A stretch of 64,000 bases of DNA from Atkinsonella hypoxylon (lineage: Eukaryota > Ascomycota > Sordariomycetes > Hypocreales > Clavicipitaceae). The DNA is taken from the NCBI GenBank assembly GCA_000729835.1, contig JFHB01000023.1, positions 62,001-126,000 of the forward strand, written 5' to 3'. A program made the position numbers and the translations under genes. The notes under the pieces are model-generated. The model did not search any database. It was not told the origin of the DNA and saw only the letters and a list, made by a program, of their open reading frames with translations. Shown piece by piece: positions 1-12,369 of the stretch; the stretch's first letter is position 1, and the number at the start of each line of letters is the position of its first letter.

Positions 1-430
1 TTACTACATAATCGACTACGTCATTAACTAGAGGGGTTAGGCTATAGTGAGATCGCCTGGGCCAGCGGCGTTCTAGCACCACTTGGCTAGACTCACTTCT
101 GCCTTTGAGGCCGCTCTATAAGGCAGGAAGTAAGTTAGGGCCTGTATGCTATAAATCACCTAGGTTACAGCCAGGCGCCGCGTTGGTACAGCAGCGCCTA
201 TAATTCCTAGGTGTACGGAGTAGTCCGATCTTGCTTGCTAGGTCTTAAGCCGTCCTCGAGCCGCCCCCGTAAGTCCTATTCCGCCCAATCCAGCATCGCG
301 AAGCTACGAGATCATGAACGGTCTCCATAAAAATTTTTGTCTTGAAATTGATAAAAATTAAACGACTCCGCAGGACGTTCAGTGATAAAACATCCCAGCT
401 CGTTGATGTAGAATCTGTCAACGCGGAAAA
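1..430. other. Intergenic DNA and ADE2 upstream region
   Basis: No gene is supported here. Open frames that cross into 431 and beyond are shadows of ADE2. The stretch presumably holds the ADE2 promoter and 5' leader. It carries one composite of the two dispersed motifs of this window: CCTAGGTG at about 205-212 running straight into TACGGAGTA at 214-222. Confidence 0.6.
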
Positions 431-2372
431 ATGAGCACCAAAACTCCTGTTGTCGGCCTCCTTGGAGGTGGACAGTTGGGGAGAATGCTGTGCGAGGCTG
501 GTGCGCCTCTCAATGCGCAAATAGCCGTTCTCGATGCAGAGAACTGCCCGGCCAAGCAGGTCAACTGCAATGCAAACCACGTCACTGGTTCTTTCAAAGA
601 TGGCGCCAAGATCAGGGAACTGGCTTCCAACTGCGATGTTCTTACGGTTGAAATCGAGCACATTGAAACCGAGGTCTTGGAGGAGATTGACATGCATGGC
701 GTCCCAGTTCGCAATGCAGATGGCACCATGACGCGGAAAAAGGTTGCCATTCATCCATCGTGGAAGACCCTCCGTCTTGTGCAGAACAAGTACGAGCAGA
801 AAGAATACCTGAAGAAGCAAGGAATCCCCATTGCCGAGCAGATGGCCATCGAGACTGGAGGCGCCATGCTCGGTTCGATGGGAAAGGCTTCCGAAAAGTT
901 CGGCTTTCCCTGGATGCTGAAAGCTCGCAAGGACTCATATGATGGCCGCGGCAACTTCAAGATCTCAAGTCCTGAGAATTTGGAGGAGGCTTTCAAGGTA
1001 TTCGGCGGCTTGTCATGCTATGCTGAGAAGTGGGTTCCCTTTGAGCTGGAGCTCGCTGTCATGGTTATCCGCACCGAAGACGATGCTGGAAACTTGAGGC
1101 ACGCGATTCCATATCCTGTTGTTGAGACGGTCCACGAAGACAACATTTGCTCAAAGGTGTTCATGCCTCCCCGAAATGTTTCTGAGGACATTAGCAAGAA
1201 GGCTCAGAAGGTGGCTACCTCGGTAGTCGAGAAGCTTTGGGGTCGAGGCGTGTTCGCGGTCGAAATGTTCTTGACGAGGGAGGGAGAGGTTATATTCAAC
1301 GAATGTGCACCGAGACCGCACAATAGTGGACACGCGACTATCGAGTCGATTCCTTACATGTAGGTTGAAAATGTGTCAAGGCAGCTAGTTACAATTGCTG
1401 ACAGCACTCCAGGTCCCAATTCAAGGCACAGCTAACGGCCATTCTGGATGAGCCTCTGCCACAAGTTTTGGAACCGCACGTCTCATCAAGCATCATGATA
1501 AATATACTGGGTGGTGCCAGCCCTGATTCTCATCTTGCGCTGGTGGAAAAGGCAAAGTCCATGTATGGTCCTAAAACGGCAGTATACGTCCACCTCTACG
1601 GTAAGGAGTCGAAACCCGGCCGGAAAATTGGCCATATCACAGTCACAGGATTTGGATCCATTGCCGAGCTGGAAAGCTTCGCACAGCCGCTGCTGGAGAT
1701 GACGGACAGTATTCGCCAGGAGCGTCTTCAAACGTCGAGCAAGTCGTTGCGACCTCAAGCTGCGCCTACAACCGCTTCATCAAAGGGAAAGCGGCCGGAG
1801 GTTAAGCCTTTGGTGTTGGTCACCATGGGCTCCGACTCTGACCTACCTGTTTTGAAAGCTGGCATCGACATTCTCAACCAGTTTGGTGTGCCATGGGAAG
1901 TCGACATCACTTCTGCACACCGAACGCCCGACAAGATGGCTCAGCGAGCCAAGGAGGCAGCGGACCGCGGCCTGAAAGTGATCATCGCGGCTGCTGGAGG
2001 CGCTGCCCATCTTCCTGGCATGTTGGCAGCATATACCCCATTGCCAGTAATTGGAGTGCCTGTCAAGGCAACACATCTAGATGGCTATGACTCTCTACTG
2101 AGCATTGTCCAAATGCCTGTACGTATCGTTTTCCATCGTGTATGTATTTTACTAATTTCATTCAGCGAGGTGTGCCTACTGCTACGGTGGCGATCAACAA
2201 CTCGACCAACGCCGCACTCCTGGCCATCCGGTTCCTTGGCGCGTTCATACCCAAATTATTGCAAAAAATGAAGGACTATCAAGCACAGATGGAGCAGCAG
2301 GTGAAGGATAAAGCGTGGACGTTGAGGGAAATGGATGTCGAGGCTTACCTGGAAAAAATGAGCAAGAAATGA
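431..2372 (+). CDS. ADE2: Phosphoribosylaminoimidazole carboxylase (bifunctional PurK-PurE type)
   Basis: Catalyses conversion of aminoimidazole ribonucleotide to its carboxylated form in de novo purine synthesis, in the cytosol. Three exons join cleanly: 431-1359, 1413-2118 and 2166-2372, giving 613 residues. Introns are GTAGGT...CAG and GTACGT...CAG. The N-terminal part is an ATP-grasp PurK domain with the nucleotide motif GGGQLGRM at residues 12-19. The C-terminal part from about residue 440 is PurE, with MGSDSDLP near 448, SAHRTPD near 475 and GGAAHLPGM near 505, the family's substrate-binding segments. Length matches the usual fungal enzyme (about 570-620). The ATG at 431 is the first in frame and places the GGGQLGRM motif at the normal distance from the N-terminus. 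In yeasts, loss of this enzyme gives red adenine-requiring colonies. The neighbour downstream is nearly 3 kb away and unrelated. Confidence 0.97.
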
Positions 2373-2902
2373 GACGGTGACATCATGGGCCGGGATGTGA
2401 TGGATTAATGCACAAACGACACGAAGCAGGACAAGGTTGAGTCTGGTGGGGGGTTCCAGTAAATCTCAGGTCCAGACCATGTGTGCGTTGGTCCAGAACG
2501 GGTGTATTTTTGGCCAGAATAGCAGGCAGTGAAGATTTTGGTATAAATTACCAATCAATATATTCCGTACGGAGTGCATGTGGGGGAATTTTGGCTGTTG
2601 GCAGTTTAACTTAGTAGGATGCCTACCTACCTAGGTAGCCATACTCCTTTCATGTTGGAGTACAAAGACCTAGGCAGTACGGAGTAGGCAGTAGGTATAC
2701 GAGCAAGGCCGCAGGGTACCTAGGCACCATATGCCACATCTACTTGATTTCAATTTCATTAAGCGCCGAAGAAGCGGGGTGGCCCAATTGCGATGGATCC
2801 CCAAGGCATCTCTAGCACTGAGCCAGACGGACCAAGGCAACCGGCAGGACACAGTACATACACATGTGCAAACATGTACCGTTGCGTTGCCAAGGTTTTA
2901 TT

Positions 2903-2942
2903 TATATATATATATATATATTTTATTTTTTTTTTTTTTTTT
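2903..2942. repeat. TA microsatellite followed by a T run
   Basis: About ten TA dinucleotides run into about twenty T residues with one A interruption. It is a simple-sequence tract in intergenic DNA. Confidence 0.9.
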
Positions 2943-3235
2943 CAGTGTGCGTCGTACGAAGTAGGTACAGAGTACAGCAGCAATGAATGCTCCGTACATA
3001 TTAGCCGAGAGAGAGAGCCAGCCATGCCCATGTTGGTTTGTAACCCCACATCGGCCAGGTTGGCCAAATCCATCGACTCCCTGAGAGGTCCACCACTCCA
3101 GCACGCCATGCGAAATGTCGGTGAGCGACGAAGCAATGAGCCATGTACGGAATAAGAAAATGGCATGGGACTTCTTTTGTTCAAATAAACAACGCACGCA
3201 GAGTGACAGGCCGCCAGTTTCGATGGCGAGGAGGA

Positions 3236-3247
3236 GGGGGGGGGGGG
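3236..3247. repeat. G homopolymer run
   Basis: Twelve consecutive G residues in intergenic DNA. Such runs are prone to length errors in sequencing. Confidence 0.85.
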
Positions 3248-4038
3248 TGATGAAGTGAGACGCAGGCATGATTTAATAAGTTGTATCATGTATCATGTGG
3301 AAGAGTGCAGGAAAAAACAGATGCACTTCTTTTGCACGACTACATGCGGTCCCCTGCAAGCAATCCCTGCAAGCAATCCCTGTAGCCAGATCGCTACCAA
3401 CCGCCACACAAACCGCTAAACTAACATCATTGACATGAAATTTAGGCATCGCATGTCTCGGAAGGGATTCTGTATGCATCACAACTGGCGGCCGTTTCAC
3501 TAAGTCGTCCTTTATGATCCTCATATATTCCGTACCGTACACCTCTACTATAGTGGATGAAAGATCTCCTCCGAGCAGTACGCCCTTCACAAGCTTGAGC
3601 TGTGACGCCATCAGAACTAGTACTAGCACGATGATTTGATGGACCCTGAGGCGGGGGATGAGGGGTCCTCTAGGGCCTCACAGCCCACGTGGGAGTGCAC
3701 AACAGGTCGGAAGCCTGGAAAACCGCTGCACCTTTTCTTTGTGCATGCATGATTCCCGCAGATTCCCGCAGATAACTCTCAGACTCGAGTTCCGATGTCG
3801 CCTGGCGCTTACATGCCATGCCAGGCAATTCGCCCACAGTCAACTTTCAGCGTGACTCAACCACGGAGTTCCGTCACTGATCACTGATAAATAGGTTGGG
3901 TCGTGGCTTAATCAATGGTATCGGAGGCATAACTACCTAGGTAGGAGTCAAAACGCGATATTTATTGTAACACAGGGCTGTGATGTCCGATAGATTGTAG
4001 TGGGCTCCTTGGTTGCATAATTTCAGTCATCTCCCGTG

Positions 4039-4060
4039 TACGGAGTACCTACCTAAGGTA
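4039..4060. repeat. Composite TACGGAGTA / CCTAAGGTA motif
   Basis: An exact TACGGAGTA at 4039-4047 is followed directly by CCTACCTAAGGTA. This pairing of a TACGGAGTA core with a CCTAGGTA-like palindrome recurs near 203-222 and 50251-50270. Function is unknown. Confidence 0.6.
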
Positions 4061-5314
4061 TTGTGTATTGCGCGAAAGTGGAGCCCGCGACCTCCCATCA
4101 CTCAAAAGAGATACTATTCCGTATGTACCCCCCCAATACCTCGATCGAAGTACCCTATCAGTACCGTAGGCACGGCTAGTACCTGGAACGGAACTGGCTG
4201 AAAGGCGAACCCTTGTGCCTGGCAAGCCTGGACACAACGCTCCGGCCAACAGACTGAATTCGAGATCCATCCAGCTTGCCAGCCTTAGCCCAGCCCAATA
4301 TACTCCGTACTTTCAGGCCTGTCCCCTCTCGCACTCCACTTTATACTGTATGTACCTAGGTCTGAGCTTCATTGGCGCTCTGCTGCTCCATGCTTGGTTA
4401 CTACAGAGTGGCTTCCCACATCCGTGCAGGACTAACTTAGTACAGGTTGTGCAGGTTGTGCTTCGCTTGTTGAGTTTGCCCTCGATTTAGTTTTGTGCCT
4501 CTCACTCATTTTTATTCACAACCCCCCACCAGAAAAGAAAAAAAAAGAAGAAAAAAAAAAAAGAAGGGGAAAACAGAAAAGAAATGTGCAGGGCTTGGCG
4601 CCGTCTGTGACATACTGCCACATTGTTCACGTGCCTGCTTTCTCTCCCTCTTTCTCTTCATCGCGTAAAGCGGAGGCCCGACAAGAAAGACGTTGACCAT
4701 AACGAATTCTTTTCCGAATGAGATTTCCCCTTCCGCCTCTGCTCATCAAACTTGCACTGTAATATTGGACTAGGAATAAGTTTTGGTGAGTTAAATATTG
4801 TTTGACTGGTTCTTGACGATACCTCTTCACAACATCACACCAGAAGCAGTAGTCACAACCAAGAAGCGCCGTTGGAGTACACGCGACTCTTGGTCTGCTT
4901 AATAGCCTGTGGGTGCAGTCAATGAATGACCTTGGTAAAGCTCTCGCCTACGGAGTACCGAAGGTGTGTTATCACAGTCCGCCCTGGAGAGAGAACTAGA
5001 CCAACCATCGTCTCCAAGACAATACCCGAGACGGGTCTTTCTCTGGGTTAGCGGTAGACCCTTGCCCGTACCGAGTACACAGACGGCGCGGACGCTCTAA
5101 ATGCTTGTGGGCGCTGTCACACAGACAAGCACTTGGTCCATCCTACCCACCCCGCCTCCCGATTTGCTTCTCTTTCATCCCGCTTCTAGGTGTTCTTCTT
5201 GTCTTGAGCCTTCGGCTGACCCTAGTTGCTTTCTTTCCATGTCTGCAGCTGTGTAGAGAGACTCAACCTCATCGGCCAATCTGGCGTGTCCGAAAGCACT
5301 GCTCTCCTGCTACC

Positions 5315-8300
5315 ATGGATGACCTGCGCTTTCGCTCACAGCAGTCGCCTCGGAACGAGACGCCAATGGCCTCGTTCGTGTCACCTCCTCGCAACAATGA
5401 ACGCCACTCCCAACAACCGCCCCATGATCCTCGCGCAACGATGCCACGCCGATTTACAACCGACTCGAGTCGAGCTCCGACCTTGTCTTCCATGAATGCG
5501 GCGCTAACCTCACCTCCACGTGGCCTTGGGTTGGACTCAAAACCAGACTATAACAATGTAATGCTCGCTTTCTTCCTCACTTCTTCAGCCGGTCGGCATG
5601 GTGTCTCTTCCACGGCCTGTGTTGTGAGTTCAGAGCAGTTCGCTAATCGTGTCCCGTAATAGGCTATGCACAAGGTCCAGTTGGTATGTGAATCCGCAGT
5701 CAGACATCTCGGGCCAGGCTTCTGAACCGAGTTGTTGCAACAGACGAGCAAATGTCTTTCAGCTATTCACGGCAGATGCGAACTCATGCTAAGCTGTGGC
5801 CACAGATAGAGCAGAAGAAATTGGAATACGAACGTATTCGAGAACAACGAAGACATTTTGAATTGGAGATGCAACGGCTTGACCAGCAGCAACGTCGCGA
5901 GGCTCAAGAACTAGCGCAGATGGAGGAAGAGATCCGTATTGCTGGTCACCAATCAGAGCCTACGACGCCACCAGAGTATCGTGATCATCCCGCAGGTTTT
6001 CCATCAATTTTTTCTCGGCCCAACCGTTATTCGACTTCAAGCCTCGCCTCGCCGCCAGGGCTCAATCGACCAGCGCGATCAGGCTCTCAATTGACGTCTC
6101 CACCGTCTGGCCTGGCTCAGTCTCAGTACGGATTCAACAACAGGTCAACACCCTCCCGATCTGACCCGAATACTCGTCGTAATAGCGACGACGATGAGAA
6201 GGAAGAAGCAGTGCGACAAGACCCTACGAGCCACCGATCAACCAATGCGTAAGTTATCAAGCCTGCAATCTCCGAGTCTTTGGTAGCCACAGTGCACACG
6301 GTTCAGGACGCAACCGCTCCTGTTGCGGATGCATAGGTAGGAAGTAGTAAGGTGTTGCGGTGGCCCTGTCCTGCTTAGCATGGCTAAGGCCTCGCTTGGC
6401 ACAATCTTTTCTGGCTTCGACTCGCTTGGCAACTTCTTGGCGAGTTGATTCCATAGCACATCCTCTGCTACTTCCGATGCATTCCTCTAGAGGCGCATTG
6501 GGCGTTGACTAACATCTCATCTGCTGATAGTGTCAATCGATACTCTATGCCCGTCACTAGATCAAGAAATGGGCTGTACGATATGAATCTTGACCAAACC
6601 AATACAACTCGGTTCCTGTTTGGTGACGACGAGCCTAATGCATTATCCCGGGGTCGCACACCTGATGATAACTTTCCCACACTCGTGCGGCGCGAGGACC
6701 AGATGGTAAGTGAAAAGAAGTGCATGCGCATCTGTGAAAGCTGTTGTTGCTTCCAAGTTCTCCCCATGAAGCCAGGAGGAATCAAGGAGAAACGGAGTGA
6801 TGGCTGCGCTGGAAGGCGTTACACATTGCGGCTGGCAGCGGCTGGCCACTGAAGTTGTCAACTGTCAACACCTGGGCACGAGCCTCGCCGCCTGCCCTCC
6901 CTTGCCCCTCTTGCCCGGGTGTTCTCCTGGTTTCCTGCGCCCGCTGCTGCGTTACAATCAACCGCTCGCCAATCGACTCATGCCTCCTACGCTAGGTTCT
7001 ACACCATCTCTCTACACCATCTCTTGACACCATCTCTTTACACCATCTCTTTACACCATCTCTCTACACCATCTCTCTACACCATCTCTCTCCAACCTCC
7101 GCCTCTAGGTGTTTGGAGCGTTGTTGCTCCTTTCCCTCTCCGCTCAACACAGTTTGCAATAGCCATATCGTCTGCCAGGCTTCTGTGCCTTTTCTATTCT
7201 ATGCCATCTTTCTTGCCTTATTCTCTGACCTTCTGCGTTCTTTTCAGCTTTCTGCGTCTTCGGCTGCACTCGATCTTGCGTTATCCCCATCACCCAATCC
7301 AGAAAAATCCGGCGGCTGGAATCGTGTTAACCGTCACCGTCATCAACAGAGCATGTCGTCTATTAACGGGCTCTCTTCCAACAAAGCCAGCGACCTGACA
7401 AGTATGGGCAGCAGACCGCAATCTTTGCGCCACTCTCTTGACCTTAAATACATTTCCGAAAGCGCAGCAGAGCCCTCACCTGCAGCCATGTCGCCCCAGA
7501 GTAGTCGTATGGCCTCACCTCCTCGTCTCCAGAGTTCCTTCTCCGCCAACGACGTTCCTGCAGTTAAGAGCCCTTCTGGACCGTCAGCCTTGACTGGCAA
7601 CGCCAATAATCATGCTCAGCAGCACTTTCACAACCACAATGCCAACATGGGTCGCATCCCTGCAGGTGCTCTACCTCCACGTCATAGTCGAGAACTTTCG
7701 GGTGATACCAGTTTGAACGCTGGCCGTGAGCAGTTGAATGGTTTTCAGTCCATACAGTCAGCTCTGCAAGCTAGTGCAGCTCCATTTGGGCCTAGTCTTA
7801 CGAGCGCAGCGCAGGTGAGCTCTGCTGCGGCTGTATCTGGGCCGACCACTGCTGCGCCGGTCAATTCTTTCAACAACTTTTATCATCCTACAAATGGATT
7901 CACCCCTCATCCTGCCAATGCTAACAGTGGCTACGGTATTCCAATGCTCGCAGCTGGCATGCAGCAGATGAACATGAACGTTGTAAATTCAGGCAATATG
8001 TACCCTGGCCAGAGCTATCCTGCATATAATGCAGTGCCTTTTACCCAAGGTGCTGGCCAGTCTCGAGACAGTCAAGCTCGGGTGATGCAACATCGGCGAC
8101 AGCTCGATAATGAAGGTATGCGGCAAAGCTCAAACTTATGACCAGTCCTAACTTGGATTATAGCCATGTCTCGGTACCAGAACATGCCCCTCGAGTCTTT
8201 TCGCGGGCAAATTTACGAGCTATGCAAGGATCAGCATGGATGCCGCTATCTTCAGAAAAAGCTCGAAGAGCGCAATGCTGATCAAGTACATATGATCTGG

Positions 8301-9506
8301 CTCGAGACCAACCAGCATGTCATAGAACTTATGACGGATCCCTTTGGTAATTATTTGTGCCAAAAGCTCCTCGAGTTCTGTAATGACGATGAGCGCACTG
8401 TTTTGATTCAGAACGCATCTCAGGATATGGTGCGAATCGCGCTCAATCAGCATGGAACCCGAGCGTTACAGAAGATGATTGAATACGTTAGCATTCCACA
8501 GCAAGTGCATCTCATCATCGAGGCCCTTCGCTTCCGTGTTGTCGAGCTTATTCAAGACCTCAATGGCAACCACGTCATTCAGAAGTGTCTAAACAAGCTG
8601 ACGTCTCTCGACGCCCAATTCATATTCGATGCAGTGGGCAATAATTGTATTGAGGTGGGCACCCACCGTCACGGTTGCTGTGTGCTGCAGCGATGCATTG
8701 ATCACGCTTCTGGCGAACAAAAGCCTTGGCTTATCCAGCGCATCACGGAGCATGCTCGAATTCTTGTGCAAGATCCGTTTGGCAATTACGTGGTTCAGTA
8801 CATTATCGATCTCAATGAGCCAAGCTTCACTGAACCAGTAGTTGCGACTTTCCAAGGCTGTATTAGTCAATTGTCGCGCCATAAATTCAGCTCCAACGTC
8901 ATTGAAAAATGTCTGAGGTGCTCACAAGCTCAGTCAAAAGACATGATTGTGGAAGAACTCCTTGCACCTCAGGAGATGGAGCGCTTACTTCGCGACTCAT
9001 TTGCCAACTACGTTATCCAGACCGCTCTCGAGTTTGCGACTCCTCATCACAAGTACCGCCTGGTCGAGGCGATACGCCCTATTTTGCCACAGATTCGCAC
9101 AACTCCCTATGGCCGCCGCATCCAGGCCAAAGTTTCGGCGTACGATAATCGTGGCAGCGCAGCTTCGAGCGGACAAGTAACTCCGGCAGACAATACCCAG
9201 GGCCAGATACCACTTCGTCAGGGCCACAGCCGGGGCATGTCTGGAAATGCTCCAATGCTGCCCACGAACGGCATCCTGCATGGAGGAATGACTGGGCTCG
9301 GCACCAGCCAGGGTAATCGACAAAATATATCCTCTTACCAAAGTAACCCTGTTCTGCCTGTACCTCCCTCGACAGGAGGTAGCACGATAATACAACCTCA
9401 AAACCAGCAGCAGTCTCAGTTCAACCCGAGAGCGCCGGCTTCTTTTACTTCATCCCACTCTGCAAATACATCCATAGATGCCAGCGGTGAGACGCGCTGG
9501 GTGTAA
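5315..9506 (+). CDS. PUF-family RNA-binding protein, Puf4-like
   Basis: Pumilio-type proteins bind UGUA-containing mRNA 3' UTRs and control decay or translation. Proposed exons are 5315-5557, 5663-5683 (21 nt), 5749-6248, 6531-6705, 7248-8115 and 8164-9506, giving 1,049 residues; the acceptor at 5748 is tentative. The first ~600 residues are low-complexity (Ser, Pro, Asn, Gln) with one helical charged stretch near residues 100-145. The PUF domain spans about residues 605-945 with eight repeats. The base-contacting cores read GCRYLQ, GNYLCQ, GTRALQ, GNHVIQ, GCCVLQ, GNYVVQ, SNVIE and ANYVIQ. Repeats such as CKDQHGCRYLQK and THRHGCCVLQRC look closest to yeast Puf4. The C-terminus after the domain is again disordered. 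ATG 5315 is the first in frame. The gene stands alone between long intergenic stretches. Confidence 0.9.
6999..7089 (+). repeat. 13-bp minisatellite inside a PUF gene intron
   Basis: Seven near-identical 13-bp units with core ACACCATCTCT lie head to tail in the 542-bp intron 6706-7247. Units differ only at the two bases before ACACC (CT, TG or TT). The tract is pyrimidine-rich on the sense strand and sits upstream of the acceptor at 7246-7247. Confidence 0.9.
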
Positions 9507-10872
9507 AAAAACTTATTTCCTTCTCACGATTGCATCGCCATCAGAGCACAGGCTATTTGTATCAACACGCCCTCATTCGTCTTTCCGGCCTGTATCTCTA
9601 GACGGCATTCTATCTCATGCAGCACGGCTACGACAACACTATGACTTGACGACTTCTTTTATTTTGCGCCGTGTTTGACTGCTACGACTTGCAACACGAG
9701 AACGCCATTTGCATTATAAGCTCAGTTTCACAGTCACGACCTGCACAGCACAACTGTGATGGTGCTATGTGTGTACATTACAGAATCGAGGAAGTTTACC
9801 AACAGAAGAAGAAAAAAAGAAGGCAAATGGGAGAAGCGTCTGAGCGGCAACGGTATTCGTCTGCACAATCAGTGGACAAGCATGTGTCATGTCATGCATT
9901 TGTACATTGGGCCACGGCTCCGCCAACGTAGAACGGCCTTTCAGTGAATATTCCATTTACTGTCCTTTCTGTTTCTGATACTATTTCTTTCAGTCTTCTA
10001 TTCATTTATGTTATTTGTTGTTCTTTTATCATTTTTTTCAAATCTGGTTATTTTTGTTTTCTGGCTTGTCCGGACTTCTTATCAGTTGTGGTCCCATACA
10101 GAGCGGAAAGAGATGATCATGCTGGGAGCCATACACAGCGAAGAGAGATGATCATGCTGAGAGGTCACACAACTCCGCATGTTTCTTCCACTCATTTCAC
10201 GGCGATTTTCATCTTCTCTCACATTCTTGATTGCTAGGTCTATAACAAGGTCGACGGGATCATGCAGAGAGGGAGAAGGGTCTGGATTGGGTTGAGAGTC
10301 GTTGGGTGGTTTGAGGAGTTTTGCTGTTTCTGTTACGCATGGACTTGTTGTACGATTTTTTTTTAAATAAAAGCTTATCTCAGAATAAAACCAAATAAAA
10401 GCTGCTCTTGCCACGAATGCAATTTCTTTACTAGAACCTTGCGCGCCACTTCAATCTGTTGCGAAAATCAAGATGGCTAAAGTGTCTTTTTACCAGGAGT
10501 GTTTGCGCACACGTCTCAAGGAGCTGGACTAACAAAATTCTCCCAACAAGCTGCGGAATGAAGGGAATCGGTGTGTCATATAAGAATTTCAATATTCAAT
10601 CCCGTCACGGTCAAAGCCCAGCCACTGGACTTGGATCACGACCACAAGCATGATGAAAAGACCAACTGAAGTTGAGGAACCACGTTTCATTCCAACCGGA
10701 GATTTTAATAGACTACCAAATCCTAAGTGTTTTTTTTTTAATTTCCACAGCCCAAAACCCCCACATAGACCGGATTCCAAGCACGAATTGCAAAATCGAC
10801 CGCAATGCCATAAACCAGTGATTCCCCCCGAGGTGCCTACTGCTGCCGCCGGACCCCACTTCAACAAGGCGC
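9507..10872. other. Intergenic region between convergent PUF and RPL15 genes
   Basis: No gene is supported. It should contain the 3' UTRs of both flanking genes, which point toward each other. A short direct repeat is visible near 10100-10160, where AGAGATGATCATGCTG occurs twice. Confidence 0.5.
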
Positions 10873-11923
10873 TTATCGGTATCGCCACAGGGAAGTGGTG
10901 TTGTGGCGCAGCCAGGTCTTTCTGCGACCGGCACGGGTCTTGTTGTAGCGGTGACCCTTGTTGAGACCGCGGGACTTCTTGCCGGTGGCGGTGAGACCAC
11001 GAGCCTCGCGGTGCTTGTGGACGGGATTGACGATCCAGTTGATGCGGGGATCGATGCGGATGGCCTTGTGCTGGGGGTCCACGAGGATGACCTCGTAGTA
11101 CTTGTAGGTCGAGTCCTGGTTGATCCAGTAGGAGTTGAGGACGCGCAGGTTGGCGCAGCGGCGACCGACGCGCTCCTCGGCCGTGGCCTTGAGGGAGCGC
11201 TGGTACTTGAGCTGGTTGATACCTTGGTTGGTGGGCTTGCCTGTAGAGGGAGAACATTATGAGTAGCAGTTTTTAAAAAAAATAAAAATAAAAAATTCAC
11301 ACAAGATAACAAGAGAGGGACAATGATGTACCGTAGGTGGCACCCTTGGGAGCAGGGCGCTTGCGACCACCACGACGGACGCGCACTCGGTAGATCACAT
11401 AGCCCTGCTTGGCCTTGTAGCCCAGGCGGCGAGCCTTGTCGGGGCGCGAAGGGCGAGAGGCGCGGTGGATGACGTTCAATTGGCGGTACTATATTAACGC
11501 ACTCTCAGCAAAAGTTCAACGAGTGTATAGCACAGATCGAGGAGATGGGCAACCAAGCACTTTCCGTCTCCCATCCTGACGACATCAATATGATACCCCG
11601 AGGCTCAAGCTTGCCAGACATGTGCTCTTTTTCTCCCACCAAGTCTTCATCCATGAGCTCAGAATGACCCGTCATTAGACAAGGTCATGCTTCACTTCAG
11701 ATGCGCGATGAGAGATGTCAGCTGAGTCCATCGCAGTATCAATTTGACAGCCAGGATAAGGTAGAAAAGTCCACGTCCCATACTCGCTCGTCCACGATAT
11801 GCAATTCGAACGTGATCAAGGTTGGATCTAACGTACTTCCCAGCAGCGCACTCGGAGAAGGAAGCTCATCAAATCAGACTGCTTCTTCTTCTGAAGTTCC
11901 TCGACATACTTGAGGGCACCCAT
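10873..11923 (-). CDS. RPL15: 60S ribosomal protein eL15
   Basis: Structural component of the cytosolic large ribosomal subunit. Three exons on the minus strand, 11837-11923, 11332-11488 and 10873-11240, join in frame to 203 residues, the usual family length. Recognisable segments are the start [17 protein letters not shown], the core [33 protein letters not shown] across the second splice, and the C-terminal end [12 protein letters not shown]. Splice sites are GTACGT/ATATAG and GTACAT/CTACAG. The start codon at 11921-11923 follows an apparent acceptor (TTCTCTAG) five bases upstream, so a 5' UTR intron is likely, as is common in ribosomal protein genes. The first coding intron is 348 bp, much longer than the others here. 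Confidence 0.97.
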
Positions 11924-12369
11924 CTTGGCTAGAGAAGAGCAATTTTATGTTAGTTGTGAGCTGGAGCGTGACAAAATTTGGTGGGATAAGGGATGATGTA
12001 TACGGACCGGTATATGAGGCAAGATTCCTGTGATGGGTTAGTAGTGGTGGGAGCGAAAATCGAAATTTCGTTCAAAGAGCTCGTGCAATATTCGAGACTG
12101 GTGGACGAAAATTACACTCGCACGTTTGTGTGGGATAAGCGACGCACTAGTCCACTTTCGGCAGAAGACCGGTAGGACTTGCCCCTCAGTGCCCTGATCT
12201 CGGTGCTGAGTGGGCCGGTCCCCCCGCGATGAGTCAGCAAGAGACAGTACATAATTACACGAACTGTAAGCAATATGGGGTGCTAGTTTGTCTTATATTC
12301 GCAAACGTACACATTGGCACTGCTGGATACTAATCAGATAGCTGGACCCCGATTAACTCGTAGTCTATC
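11924..12369. other. RPL15 upstream region
   Basis: Contains the probable 5' UTR intron end of RPL15 (minus strand CTAACAT branch-like site followed by TTCTCTAG) and its promoter, and the 3' side of the next minus-strand gene. No additional coding sequence is supported. Confidence 0.5.

Larger units (their letters stand above)
2373..5314. other. Intergenic region with simple repeats and dispersed motifs
   Basis: No gene is supported. Short open frames lack splice support and overlap low-complexity sequence. The stretch contains TA and T runs (2903-2942), a G run (3236-3247), an A-rich run (about 4533-4565), and repeated copies of TACGGAGTA (2678, 4039, 4949 and reverse complement at 4301) and CCTAGGTA (near 2630 and 3937). 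The last few hundred bases before 5315 are pyrimidine-rich and probably form the promoter and leader of the PUF gene. Confidence 0.55.

Noticed and set aside
3273..3629. 118-residue open frame on the minus strand
   Set aside because: It begins with GTG, has no splice support or recognised motif, and lies in a repeat-rich intergenic stretch. Composition does not look clearly protein-like beyond the first 50 residues.
10589..11312. Long minus-strand frames overlapping RPL15
   Set aside because: They are other-frame shadows of the strongly biased RPL15 coding sequence.
11489..11836. Possible box C/D snoRNA in the long RPL15 intron
   Set aside because: A TGATG core and a CTGA lie about 80 nt apart on the minus strand, but neither the full box C consensus nor a terminal stem is present, so the evidence is too thin.
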